NCBI GenBank assembly: GCA_958298945.1
Contig: OY282607.1
Span: 50,755,020 to 50,819,019, forward strand
Direction of reading: 5' to 3'
Length of the DNA stretch: 64,000 nucleotides
DNA from: Atherix ibis
Lineage: Eukaryota; Arthropoda; Insecta; Diptera; Athericidae
Part shown: in pieces, positions 54,045 to 63,839 of the stretch
Position numbering within the stretch: position 1 is the first letter of the stretch
Layout: the number at the start of each line of letters is the position of its first letter
The notes under the pieces: generated by a model
The model's database searches: none
What the model was told of the DNA's origin: nothing
What the model saw: the letters and a program-made list of their open reading frames with translations, nothing else
Made by a program: the position numbers and the translations under genes

Positions 54045-55372
54045 CGCAGCCGATCTACCGATGGGTACGGACGTGAAATTCAGCAGTGCTATCCATTTTA
54101 ATAAATAAATAAACATAAATGAACAGAAATATACAATAAGTGTTGGGAATAGTAATATAAAGTGAAATATATTAAGGAAAAAAAAAACCTGAATAAAGTG
54201 TTTATAATCATAAGTAATTAAATAAATAAAAATAAAAATAAAAAGTGTCATAAATACAAGAAAATAAAAAAAAATCTGAGGTCACTGACCACACACGGAA
54301 TGTCGACGATAACCGACGAACGGTTATCGCAGACAATGACAATGTCGTCTGCTGGTGAGGATACAGACTCCACAGCCAGCAGAGAATTCGTGAACCCTGT
54401 TGGACGACCTCGACGTCAAAAAACAACAAAAAGAGACGTAACCACTATCAGCTCGCCTGGCTCATCGCCGAAGGCCAAAAACCAAAAGAAGGGAACGGAC
54501 ATGCCAGCATCGGTGCCAGCAGAAAATGGTTCCGGCAATAGATCTGCTCTGTTGTCCGAAAATTCAATAAGTGCGACAATTCCAAACTCGTTAACGCAGG
54601 CGAATACCGACAATGTCACGAATTTTGTTGACTTAGGTCGTACCATTGCCAAACGTATCGGTACTGACCAATTCGTGTGCAAGTCAAATGCGAAAGGACT
54701 TGCAATACAAGCCAAGTCTGGTGGTGCTTATAGAAGCATTGTTCAACTACTAGAGTAAACGAAGCAAACGTTTCACACTTATCAACCAAAGGCAGAAAAG
54801 GCCTTAAAAGTTGTGATTCGTCATCTGCATCACACCACATGCGTCGACGATTAAAAAATGAGCTAGAAATACTAGGACATAACGTCACTAGTATTTCCAG
54901 TGTAAAAAAAGATTCTCCATTGCCACTATTTTTCGTGTCCTTGAAACCGGCACCCAACAACAAGGACATATTCAAAATTGAAACGCTAATGTATACGAGG
55001 ATAAAGGTGGAGGAACTTTACATTAGCAAAGAAATAGTACAATGCTATAGATGTCAAGAGTACGGACACACCAAGTCGTATTGTCGACATAGCCCAAAAT
55101 GCGTGAAATGTGCAGGTGTACACCTCACCAGGGAGTGCGTTCTCTGCGACGGTAGCCATCCCGCAAATTATAAGGGTTGCTCCACTTACAAGAAGCTTCA
55201 GGAGAAAATAAACCCACACACCAAAAAGAACATCCAATCGACTACTATAAATAGTCAACCAGTGCAGCAAGGTTTATCATTTGCTGCGGTCGCGGCAGGC
55301 ATTTCAAACACGGAACAGCAACAACCAAAACAACGAGAACCTCAACAACAGCAACAACAGCAGCCACAACTA
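54045..55372 (+). mobile_element. LINE B copy 2: leader and ORF1, cut by the Tc1-like element
   Basis: The leader matches copy 1 from GCAGTGCTATCC on. ORF1 is followed to a Gln-rich end where the Tc1-like element starts at a TA (55371-55372). After the Tc1-like element comes jockey RT sequence (58974 on), not the rest of ORF1. Confidence 0.78.
54300..55372 (+). pseudogene. LINE B ORF1 copy 2
   Basis: ATG 54300 gives an N-terminus undamaged in this copy (MSTITDERLSQTMTMSSAGE..). Compared with copy 1, a 33-base segment before VTNFVDLGRTI is missing, a GAA codon became TAA at about 54756, and one base is lost near 54850. After that the frame 54839-55405 carries the core and knuckles CYRCQEYGHTKSYC, CVKCAGVHLTREC and CDGSHPANYKGC, then a Gln-rich tail. 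Each copy preserves parts broken in the other. Confidence 0.83.
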
Positions 55373-55421
55373 CGAGTAGTGTGGTCTTTTGACTTCATTC
55401 TGTAGTCAGACGTTTCTCAAT

Positions 55422-56504
55422 ATGGTTCGTGGTAAATCAGTAAGCAATGATTTGAGAGAGAAAATTATTAACGTATATAGAAATTCAAAATCATATGGTT
55501 TAATAGCTAAACAATTTAAAATGGCCAAAAGTTCCATCCAATACATAATTAAAAATTACAAAGAGACAAAACAAATAGGTAGAAAAGCGAGTGTTGGTGG
55601 TAAAAAGAGCACTTCAGGTGCGGACGATCGCTGTTTACGTAAAATTATTCTAAATAATAGGCGAGCAACAACATCTGAAATTAGAAATATTTGGGCGGAA
55701 AGCATAAAAAAACCGATTTCAACATCTACTTGTCTCAGGCGAATAAACTCTATGGGATATAGTTTTTATAAGGTAAAATATAATATTTGGATAATATATA
55801 CGAAATTATAAAAATTGACGACAACAACTGTAGGCGAAAAAAAACCATTATTAACAGGAAAACAGAAAAAGAAAAGATTAACTTGGGCTAAAGATCATGT
55901 TAATTGGTCACAGGACCAATGGAACTCTGTTTTATTCAGTGATGAATCAAAATTTGATGTTTCAGTTGGTGATCAAAGAGGCCGTGTGATACGCAATAAA
56001 AAGGAAGCATACCACAAAGACTGCTTACGACGAACAGTCAAATTTCCTGCCGGACAGATGGTATGGGGGTGTATGTCACACAAAGGAGTGGGGCCGTTAT
56101 GCTTCATAAATGGAACGGTTAATGCTGCAAAATACCAAAATATTTTAGCAGAATATCTGCTACCTTCAATTCAAACATTTGAATGTGATGATAGCATGAT
56201 ATTTCAGCAGGACGGTGCCAGCTGCCACACAGCTAAAACAACAAAAAGCTGGTTGACCGAGCATAACATTAAGTTTATGGATTGGCCATCATCAAGTCCT
56301 GATCTAAACCCCATAGAAAACTTGTGGGGGGTTGTAAAACGTAAACTGAGGTGTATTCGTCCTCGAACAAAGGAGGAATTAAATGAAAAATTAGCAGAAA
56401 TTTGGAATCAAATCACAGCAGAAGATTGCCAAAATTTATATGCTACCATGCAAAAAAAAATGCAATGCGTTATTGCAGCTAAAGGTGACGTCACACAGTA
56501 TTAA
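55422..56504 (+). pseudogene. Tc1-like transposase copy 2, single in-frame stop
   Basis: From ATG 55422 the frame holds the helix-turn-helix segments (KSYGLIAKQFKMAKSSIQYII; RRATTSEIRNIW). After YSFYKVK it enters a 60-base AT-rich insert with one TAA (55809-55811), and in the same frame it resumes KKPLLTGKQKKKRL and the catalytic part: FSDESKF, QQDGASCHTAK and NPIENLWGVVKRKL. The insert looks like a GTAAAA...CTGTAG intron of 61 bp, but removing it breaks the frame by one base (a run of eight A follows). Both copies in the window share it. Confidence 0.84.
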
Positions 56505-56730
56505 AATCGATCGTACGAACTGTGTTCAGCCCAAGTTACGTCGTACGAACTCTGTTGAGTTGAGTTTTTGTTTTGTTTATTTGTTGTTGTTAATTATTGT
56601 TAAGAATAAAATTTTGTTTTTTATTTTTATTAATACTGTGGCATATTATTCTCTCATATGAAAATTAAAAAATCCGAAAATAATCATCAATGTAGTTTAC
56701 ACGGAAACTTTACTATGACGTTTCCATATA

Positions 56731-58931
56731 CAGTACAACTTCGCTAGTCCGGACATGCGCCACTCCGGACACTCCAGTAATCCGGACACATTCCATGATT
56801 CGGACAATTTCAAATTTTAACCTCTATAGTCCGGACAAATTTGTTCGTGCGTATTGAAAGAGTACAAAATCGTTATTGTACCGTTTTTACTTTTTTTCTG
56901 TGTTGAATTCTGTGAATTTTTTTTTACGTTATAAGTAAGTATACATATATGTGTACGTGTAAGTATTGTATTAAAGTCATAGCAGTTGAATTTTTGTTCT
57001 CTTGTAAGAGCATGTTCGGAAAGGTTTACATAATTTTAAAATTTTTAAATTTGAAGTGGGTTCCTTAAAGTCATGGCTTCAAATAGTAAACGCAAGCATA
57101 AAACGTTATTGTTAAAAGAAAAGTGTCAAATATTACAAAGCCTTGATTCAGGCAAAACTATTAGGCAGGTGGCGGACATATTTAAAATACCTAAGTCAAC
57201 TGTTTCAGACATTAAAAAAAATAAAGAAAAAATTAATCGATTTGTTTCGAATACTTATCATGGAGCAGGTAAATTTGAATCTAAATATGTTAAACCATTT
57301 TTTTAATTAATAAGTTATTTTAGGCAAGAAAAAAGTTATTAAAAAAGCAGAACATCCGGAAGTTGAGGAAGCAGTGTATACATGGTTTATACAACAAAGA
57401 AATCACCATATCCCAATTTCATCTGAAATTTTAAGAGCCAAGGCAAAATTTTTTTACTTCAAAATGACTGGGAAGGACGATTTTTTAGCCAGTGCAGGCT
57501 GGCTAGATAAATTTAAAAAACGACATGGAATTCGATTTCTAAAAATATGTGGTGAAAAAATTTCGAGCGATATCAACGCCGTTGAGCCGTTTCAAAAAAA
57601 GTTTACCGACATCATTGCTGCAATGAACTTGACTGAAGAGCAAGTCTACAATGCAGATGAATCCGCTGCTTTTTGGAGAGTTTTGCCTGGTACCACATGG
57701 GTGCATGCAAATGAAAAAGCAGCCCCTGGTAGAAAAATTTCCAAGGATCGGGTCACATTTATGCCCTGCGCAAATGCTGCAGGAACGCACAAACTGCCTC
57801 TTTTGGTTATTGGAAAATCTGTTAAGCCAAGAGCTTTTCAAAATGCCAAACTTCCAGTTGTATATAAAGCTTTTCTTGGACTGGTTCAAAAATTATTTTA
57901 TACTAGATGTAAAAAAATATTTAGCTGAGGTGAATAGACCACTGAAAGCACTATTAATATTGGATAATGCACCTTCACATCCCAAAGAGGAAGATATTAA
58001 TTTTGACCCGAACTTCAGGGTGCTATTTTTACCACCAAATTGTACGGCAATCTTACAGCCTATGGACCAAAATCTTATACAAAATATTAAGGTTTCTTAC
58101 AGAAAGCAGTTACTGGAATATATTTTAAAAGAAAACGATGGGAACATAGCGCTAGTTCTTAAAAAGTTTAACTTGAAGATTGCTGTTACTTTCTTGGACC
58201 TAGCTTGGCAAAACATTAGCGGAAAAAACATACAGAAAAGCTGGTCTACATTGTGGACACAGCTTGCATCGCAGTGGGAAGATGAAGATTTGATTCCGCT
58301 TAAAGATTTACGCCATGAAATACTGTCCGGTTCCGTATTTGCCGACTTGAGATCAATACAACATATAATCACTACTTTAAATCCAAAAGATGACATTCCT
58401 GAAAAAGAAATACATGATTGGGCAACGGGTGTGAATGAGTTTTTAATGGACTTAACCGATGAAGAGATAATAGAGCACGCTACTCCAAAAGAAATTTCAG
58501 CATCCCTTGTAGACTCTGAAGAAGATGAAGATATTGCAATGGGTGTTAAAGTTAAGATAGCTCATAATGATGCTATGAAATCATTTGCAATTTGCGCTCA
58601 GTGGGCTGAGGAAAATGATGTTTCCATGCAGGACATTGTCTTATTAAAGAGGCTAGAGGAGAAAGCACGTAAAAGTTACAATAATAAAATTATTCAGCCC
58701 AAAATTAGTTCTTTTTTTTCTATTGCATAATAATACCATCCCTACATGTAATTTTTTAAAGGAAACTTTAATAAAAAAATTCATATAATGCAAGTCTTTT
58801 GTTTTAATAATGTTTTGTTCGAAACTGCTAATTTTTTTTTAGAGCAAATTTTTTTAAGTATATAGTCCGGACAACTCGGTAATCCGACCGAAGCCAAAAC
58901 TATATGTGTCCGGATTAGCGAAGTTGTACTG
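56731..58931 (+). mobile_element. pogo/Tigger-like element, 2201 bp
   Basis: The TIRs start CAGTACAACTTCGCTAGTCC (left) and CAGTACAACTTCGCTAATCC (right, inverted), 24 of 25 positions including GGACA. TA lies at 56729-56730 and 58932-58933. Several CCGGACA motifs repeat below each end (left at least five, right two to three). The empty site in Tc1-like copy 1 (TTTCCATA-TA-TTTTAAC, 34483-34499) confirms both ends and the TA duplication. Confidence 0.95.
57073..58730 (+). pseudogene. pogo/Tigger-like transposase (CENP-B-type HTH, DDE_1), one internal deletion
   Basis: Exon 1 is 57073-57268 with a Psq-type helix-turn-helix (KCQILQSLDSGKTIRQVADI, IPKSTVSDIKK). A 55-bp GT-AG intron (57269-57323) joins in frame to exon 2. 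The CENP-B-like second DNA-binding part (SEILRAKAKFFYFKMTG, ASAGWLDKFKKRHGI) follows. Catalytic acids are in YNADESAAFW, LLILDNAPSH and LQPMDQNLIQ. Between LPVVYK and FLDWFKNYF a stretch of conserved residues is missing and the frame shifts (about 57870), so this copy is inactive. The acidic C-terminal tail ends at TAA 58728-58730. Confidence 0.9.
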
Positions 58932-58973
58932 TATTTTAACAGCCGTACGAGGTTCGATGATGCAGGGCTCGTA

Positions 58974-59290
58974 CTAAAAATACGGACACTTATCAGTGAA
59001 AAACGCAGAGCAAGAGCTAAATGGCAACGGACGAGGGTTCAACCGAATTACTAATTTTTTTATTTATTTAGAAAACAAACAATATAATAATATGCCACCA
59101 AAAATACGGACACTTATCAGTGAAAGACGCAGAACAAGAGGTAAATGGCAACGGACGACAATGCCAAGTGACAAAAAAGAACTGCACTGACTTCAACGCA
59201 AACTAAAACAAAAAATAGAATAAAAATGGCCAATCAAATTTTTTGGAAAAAGCGGAACATTAGTTATAACTAGAGGCTTACAATATTTTT
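58974..59290 (+). pseudogene. Jockey-clade RT linker fragment, duplicated
   Basis: The segment KIRTLISE.RR.R.KWQRT (start of the RT region in jockey ORF2) occurs twice, at about 58977 and 59097, separated by about 120 bp. The second copy begins MPPKIRTLISERRRTRGKW, followed by PSDKKELH and a stop. No RT motif follows. Confidence 0.62.
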
Positions 59291-59516
59291 GTGAAAATGC
59301 GTATTAATTGCAACTGAAACCATGTAGCAAAGCGATGAGTGGACAGAGTATGCATATACAATTGCAGTTTGTGACAAATGGAAAGTATGTAATCGCGAAT
59401 ATAATAGACGATTGAATATTATCGAAGTAAATTATTCTTTTAGAATTATTCTAAAGTAAATTTAGATGCATTACATTATTTTTCGGAATTTTTTGTTTAT
59501 TTTTTTTTTATAAATC
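59291..59516. other. AT-rich leader before LINE E ORF1
   Basis: No gene seen. Probably the 5' untranslated part of the LINE E ORF1 unit. Confidence 0.4.
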
Positions 59517-60695
59517 ATGGGGTGTGAAACTAACATGGTAGATAAACACCAATACAATGTCGACATGTTTGGTGAATGTCTTGTCGAGTTAAAGAAGGAC
59601 ATTGCAAAGTTTATAAGACAGGTAAGCGAAAAATTTCGTTTACAGGAAGATCTGCAGAAGATTTTCCCGAACAAAGAAGTTAGACCTACAAGGAAAAGAG
59701 CTAAGGCTTCCAATGAGGTCATTTATGACAACAATAGATTTCACGTACTAAGGGATACATCAGCCAAAATGGGAGCTACACAACCAGCAGTAACTACAGA
59801 AAAAAGTATACAGTCAAACGTGAAGCCAAAAGAGAATACGCATCAGTCGAGAATAATGAAACAATTACATCGATCCCCGCCAATAAGCTGCTTTAAAATG
59901 AATATAGCGCAATTTGGCAATGAGATAAGGGGGGAAAATTCTCAATGGAGAAGTGAAAATACGCAACCTCCAAAATGGCAAGTCAGTCTAAAATTGACAA
60001 ATATTGAAGATCACATGGAAATTCTCAAGCGAAAGAATGAGAAGAAAATTGAAGGATTCACCTACACTCCGAAGGAGGAGAAAAAATTTTCAGTGTTACT
60101 TAAAAGATTGCATCAGGACTCCAATGAGTCAGAAATTACCAATGAGTTGAAATCAATATTTGGTCAAGGCCAATTAAATCAAGTAGCCAGGTTTAAAACC
60201 CGCTACTCAAAAAAGAATAACGTCCCATCGAATATATTCCTTGTCCAATTTGAGCCAGGATTTAATCCGATTAATTTAAAAAATGTTAACTACCTATTAT
60301 ACCAAAAAGCGGCATGGGATCATATTCGCAGCAGTGGCCCTTTTCAATGTAGGAACTGCCAGAAGTTCGGACACACTGCAAGAAATTGCCTTATGCAATA
60401 CATGTGCGTTAAGTGTGCAGAAAAGCATGGTCCCACAGAATGTAGAAGAACTAAAGTCGACGAAGATACAGAAACGTTTTGTGTTAACTGCGGAAAATCC
60501 GGACATCCGGCAAATTACAGAGAGTGCGAATTCTACCAAAAAATTTTAAATGAACAAGAACGTCAAAAATCGGAAGAAAAACGATTCCTCATTCAAAAGT
60601 CGGTCAATATATACGTCACACCGAAAATATCATTTGCGGATGTAACAAAGTCGAGGACGGAACCTGTAACTTCCAACTTATCTCATGCTATATAA
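59517..60695 (+). CDS. LINE E ORF1 (jockey-like gag), full length
   Basis: An uninterrupted 392-codon frame starts at ATG 59517. The N-terminal 70 residues are helical (VDMFGECLVELKKDIAKFI). A variable linker follows, then the core with KIEGFTYTPKEEKKFSVLLK and FLVQFEPGFNPINLKNVN. The zinc knuckles CRNCQKFGHTARNC, CVKCAEKHGPTEC and CVNCGKSGHPANYREC lie around residues 278-340. The C-terminus contains ISFADVTKSR. Like the other ORF1 copies it is not followed by ORF2: directly at its stop codon begins the array of miniature units. The frame is undamaged, so this could be a functional protein. Confidence 0.87.
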   Translation: MGCETNMVDKHQYNVDMFGECLVELKKDIAKFIRQVSEKFRLQEDLQKIFPNKEVRPTRKRAKASNEVIYDNNRFHVLRDTSAKMGATQPAVTTEKSIQSNVKPKENTHQSRIMKQLHRSPPISCFKMNIAQFGNEIRGENSQWRSENTQPPKWQVSLKLTNIEDHMEILKRKNEKKIEGFTYTPKEEKKFSVLLKRLHQDSNESEITNELKSIFGQGQLNQVARFKTRYSKKNNVPSNIFLVQFEPGFNPINLKNVNYLLYQKAAWDHIRSSGPFQCRNCQKFGHTARNCLMQYMCVKCAEKHGPTECRRTKVDEDTETFCVNCGKSGHPANYRECEFYQKILNEQERQKSEEKRFLIQKSVNIYVTPKISFADVTKSRTEPVTSNLSHAI

Positions 60696-60764
60696 AGACG
60701 GGCTCTACTGCCCAAGAGATTAGAGATTTCATGAATTTCCTGAATAAAACCAGTATGGAATCCG

Positions 60765-61549
60765 ATGCTGTGTATTTCCACTCAGCAATTACGCCGTCCT
60801 TGCCTATCAAGATCAATGTTGGCAAACGTCCCTCTTCGAAGGATGGAAATTTCGGGGGACGATACGATAGTCCCGGACGGGGATGTCAAAATGTTCGGCG
60901 AGCTTCTTGCCGATAAGAAAAAGCTAGGCACGGACATAACGGCCTTTCTGACAATGGTTGGCATTCACTTCAACCTTGAAAAAGAAATTGAAGACGTGAG
61001 CTTCCTTACTGCAAAGAAAAGGAAGAACGTGGCAAATAATGACACTTCTCGGACAGAAGCTAGCAAGTTTATTGCAGAGCCAATTAAGCCGCCAAAGAAG
61101 GCTAAAAATGTAAAGGCACCGATAGCTGCGGGTTCTATACCTCCAGTGAGCCAAAATCGGTTTAGTCTGCTCGAAGAAGCAACTTTGCCAAAACCACTAC
61201 GAGTAGGATTGCAAAAGCAATCGGACACACTGCAAGAAATTGCCTTATACAATATATGTGCGTTAAGTGTGCAGAAAAGCTTGGTCACACAGAATGTAGA
61301 AGAACTAAAGTCGACGAAGATACAGAAACGTTTTGTGTTAACTGCGGAAAATCCGGACATCCGGCAAATTACAGAGAGTGCGAATTCTACCAAAAAATTT
61401 TAAATGAACAAGAACGTCAAAAATCGGAAGAAAAACGATTCCTCATTCAAAAGTCGGTCAATAGATACGTCACACCGAAAATATCATTTGCGGATGTAAC
61501 AAAGTCGAGGACGGAACCTGTAACTTCCAACTTATCTCATGCTATATAA
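60765..61549 (+). pseudogene. Miniature gag unit 1, frameshifted
   Basis: The N-terminal part runs in the frame 60765-61403 (MFGELLADKKKLGTDITAFL, HFNLEKEIEDV). A 7-base loss near 61195 shifts the frame, so the knuckle part (CVKCAEKLGHTEC, CVNCGKSGHPANYREC) is in the frame 61256-61549 instead. The first knuckle of LINE E is largely missing in all units. Confidence 0.8.
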
Positions 61550-61618
61550 AGACGGGCTCTACTGCCCAAGAGATTAGAGATTTCATGAATTTCCTGAATA
61601 AAACCAGTATGGAATCCG

Positions 61619-62410
61619 ATGCTGTGTATTTCCACTCAGCAATTACGCCGTCCTTGCCTATCAAGATCAATGTTGGCAAACGTCCCTCTTCGAAGGATGA
61701 AAATTTCGGGGGACGATACGATAGTCCCGGACGGGGATGTCAAAATGTTCGGCGAGCTTCTTGCCGATAAGAAAAAGCTAGGCACGGACATAACGGCCTT
61801 TCTGACAATGGTTGGCATTCACTTCAACCTTGAAAAAGAAATTGAAGACGTGAGCTTCCTTACTGCAAAGAAAAGGAAGAACGTGGCAAATAATGACACT
61901 TCTCGGACAGAAGCTAGCAAGTTTATTGCAGAGCCAATTAAGCCGCCAAAGAATGCTAAAAATGTAAAGGCACCGATAGCTGCGGGTTCTATACCTCCAG
62001 TGAGCCAAAATCGGTTTAGTCTGCTCGAAGAAGCAACTTTGCCAAAACCACAAACCACTACGAGTAGGATTGCAAAAGCAATCGGACACACTGCAAGAAA
62101 TTGCCTTATGCAATATATGTGCGTTAAGTGTGCAGAAAAGCATGGTCACACAGAATGTAGAAGAGCTAAAGTCGACGAAGATACAGAAACGTTTTGTGTT
62201 AACTGCGGAAAATCCGGACATCCGGCAAATTACAGAGAGTGCGAATTCTACCAAAAAATTTTAAATGAACAAGGACGTCAAAAATTGGACGAAAAGCGAT
62301 TCCTCATTCAAAAGTCGGTCAATAGATACGTCACACCGAAAATATCATTTGCGGATGTAACAAAGTCGAGGACGGAACCTGTAACTTCCAACTTATCTCA
62401 TGCTATATAA
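61619..62410 (+). CDS. Miniature gag unit 2, open frame
   Basis: A 263-codon open frame starts in tail-derived sequence (the 61619 start is not ATG-proven; a natural ATG is MEISGDD.. or MFGELL in later codons). It contains the helical start (MFGELLADKKKLGTDITAFL), a Lys-rich linker with PIKPPK.AKNVKAP, then ..IGHTARNCLMQYM and the knuckles CVKCAEKHGHTEC and CVNCGKSGHPANYREC, ending ISFADVTKSR..SHAI. The first knuckle has lost its initial C..C pair by the deletion joining the two halves. It could be a shortened RNA-binding protein or simply a repeat that happens to stay open. Confidence 0.65.
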   Translation: MLCISTQQLRRPCLSRSMLANVPLRRMKISGDDTIVPDGDVKMFGELLADKKKLGTDITAFLTMVGIHFNLEKEIEDVSFLTAKKRKNVANNDTSRTEASKFIAEPIKPPKNAKNVKAPIAAGSIPPVSQNRFSLLEEATLPKPQTTTSRIAKAIGHTARNCLMQYMCVKCAEKHGHTECRRAKVDEDTETFCVNCGKSGHPANYRECEFYQKILNEQGRQKLDEKRFLIQKSVNRYVTPKISFADVTKSRTEPVTSNLSHAI

Positions 62411-62479
62411 AGACGGGCTCTACTGCCCAAGAGATTAGAAATTTCATGAATTTCCTGAATAAAACCAGTATGGAATCCG

Positions 62480-63271
62480 ATGCTGTGTATTTCCACTCAG
62501 CAATTACGCCGTCCTTGCCTATCAAGATCAATGTTGGCAAACGTCCCTCTTCGAAGGATGGAAATTTCGGGGGACGATACGATAGTCCCGGACGGGGCTG
62601 TCAAAATGTTCGGCGAGCTTCTTGCCGATAAGAAAAAGCTAGGCACGGACATAACGGCCTTTCTGACAATGGTTGGCATTCACTTCAACCTTGAAAAAGA
62701 AATTGAAGACGTGAGCTTCCTTACTGCAAAGAAAAGGAAGAACGTGGCAAATAATGACACTTCTCGGACAGAAGCTAGCAAGTTTATTGCAGAGCCAATT
62801 AAGCCGCCAAAGAAGGCTAAAAATGTAAAGGCACCGATAGCTGCGGGTTCTATACCTCCAGTGAGCCAAAATCAGTTTAGTCTGCTCGAAGAAGCAACTT
62901 TGCCAAAACCACAAACCACTACGAGTAGGATTGCAAAAGCAATCGGACACACTGCAAGAAATTGCCTTATGCAATATATGTGCGTTAAGTGTGCAGAAAA
63001 GCATGGTCACACAGAATGTAGAAGAGCTAAAGTCGACGAAGATACAGAAACGTTTTGTGTTAACTGCGGAAAATCCGGACATCCGGCAAATTACAGAGAG
63101 TGCGAATTCTACCAAAAAATTTTAAATGAACAAGGACGTCAAAAATTGGACGAAAAGCGATTCCTCATTCAAAAGTCGGTCAATAGATACGTCACACCGA
63201 AAATATCATTTGCGGATGTAACAAAGTCGAGGACGGAACCTGTAACTTCCAACTTATCTCATGCTATATAA
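62480..63271 (+). CDS. Miniature gag unit 3, open frame
   Basis: Same 263-codon organisation as unit 2, with about three amino acid differences visible (D to A in PDGAVKMF, N to K in PPKKAKN, R to Q in QNQFSLL). Few changes and a shared frame indicate recent amplification. Confidence 0.65.
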   Translation: MLCISTQQLRRPCLSRSMLANVPLRRMEISGDDTIVPDGAVKMFGELLADKKKLGTDITAFLTMVGIHFNLEKEIEDVSFLTAKKRKNVANNDTSRTEASKFIAEPIKPPKKAKNVKAPIAAGSIPPVSQNQFSLLEEATLPKPQTTTSRIAKAIGHTARNCLMQYMCVKCAEKHGHTECRRAKVDEDTETFCVNCGKSGHPANYRECEFYQKILNEQGRQKLDEKRFLIQKSVNRYVTPKISFADVTKSRTEPVTSNLSHAI

Positions 63272-63340
63272 AGACGGGCTCTACTGCCCAAGAGATTAGA
63301 GATTTCATGAATTTCCTGAATAAAACCAGTATGGAATCCG

Positions 63341-63839
63341 ATGCTGTGTATTTCCACTCAGCAATTACGCCGTCCTTGCCTATCAAGATCAATGTTGGCA
63401 AACGTCCCTCTTCGAAGGATGGAAATTTCGGAGGACGATACGATAGTCCCGGACGGGGATGTCAAAATGTTCGGCGAGCTTCTTGCCGATAAGAAAAAGC
63501 TAGGCACGGACATAACGGCCTTTCTGAAAATGGTTGGCATTCACTTCAACCTTGAAAAAGAAATTGAAGACGTGAGCTTCCTTACTGCAAAGAAAAGGAA
63601 GAACGTGGCAAATAATGACGCTTCTCGGACAGAAGCTAGCAAGTTTATTGTAGAGCCAATTAAGCCACCAAAGAAGGCTAAAAATGTAAAGGCACCGATA
63701 GCTGCGGGTTCTATACCTCCAGTGAGCCAAAATCGGTTTACTCTACTCGAAGAAGCAACTTTGCCAAAACCACAAACCACTACGAGTAGGATTGCAAAAG
63801 CAATCGGACACAGTGCAAGAAATTGCCTTATGCAATATA
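63341..63839 (+). pseudogene. Miniature gag unit 4, truncated by insertion
   Basis: It matches unit 3 up to ARNCLMQY, where the TA at 63838-63839 is followed by a transposon end. Small differences (ISEDDTI, FLKMVG, NDASRT) make it the most diverged unit. Confidence 0.82.

Larger units (their letters stand above)
55373..58971 (+). mobile_element. Tc1-like element copy 2, carrying a pogo insertion
   Basis: TA on both sides (55371-55372 and 58972-58973). Without the pogo element and its extra TA it is 1396 bp, the same as copy 1 at 33135-34530. The end sequences CGAGTAGTG and, inverted from the right, CGAGCCCTG share little, so the terminal repeat is short or eroded. Confidence 0.82.
60690..63839 (+). 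repeat. Tandem array of miniature gag units, 854/861-bp period
   Basis: The boundary sequence TATATAAAGACGGGCTC occurs at about 60690, 61544, 62405 and 63266, giving periods of 854, 861 and 861. The first unit lacks 7 bases (one ACAAACC copy). Each unit combines a different ORF1 N-terminus with the LINE E knuckle region, joined at ..AAAGCAATCGGACACACTGC. The full LINE E copy has AAGTTCGGACACACTGC there. The fourth unit is cut at 63839 by a new element. Confidence 0.92.

Noticed and set aside
55400..55811. ORF start at 55389 upstream of ATG 55422
   Set aside because: The sequence before 55422 is transposon leader, and MVRGKSVSN at 55422 matches the start in the sister copy.
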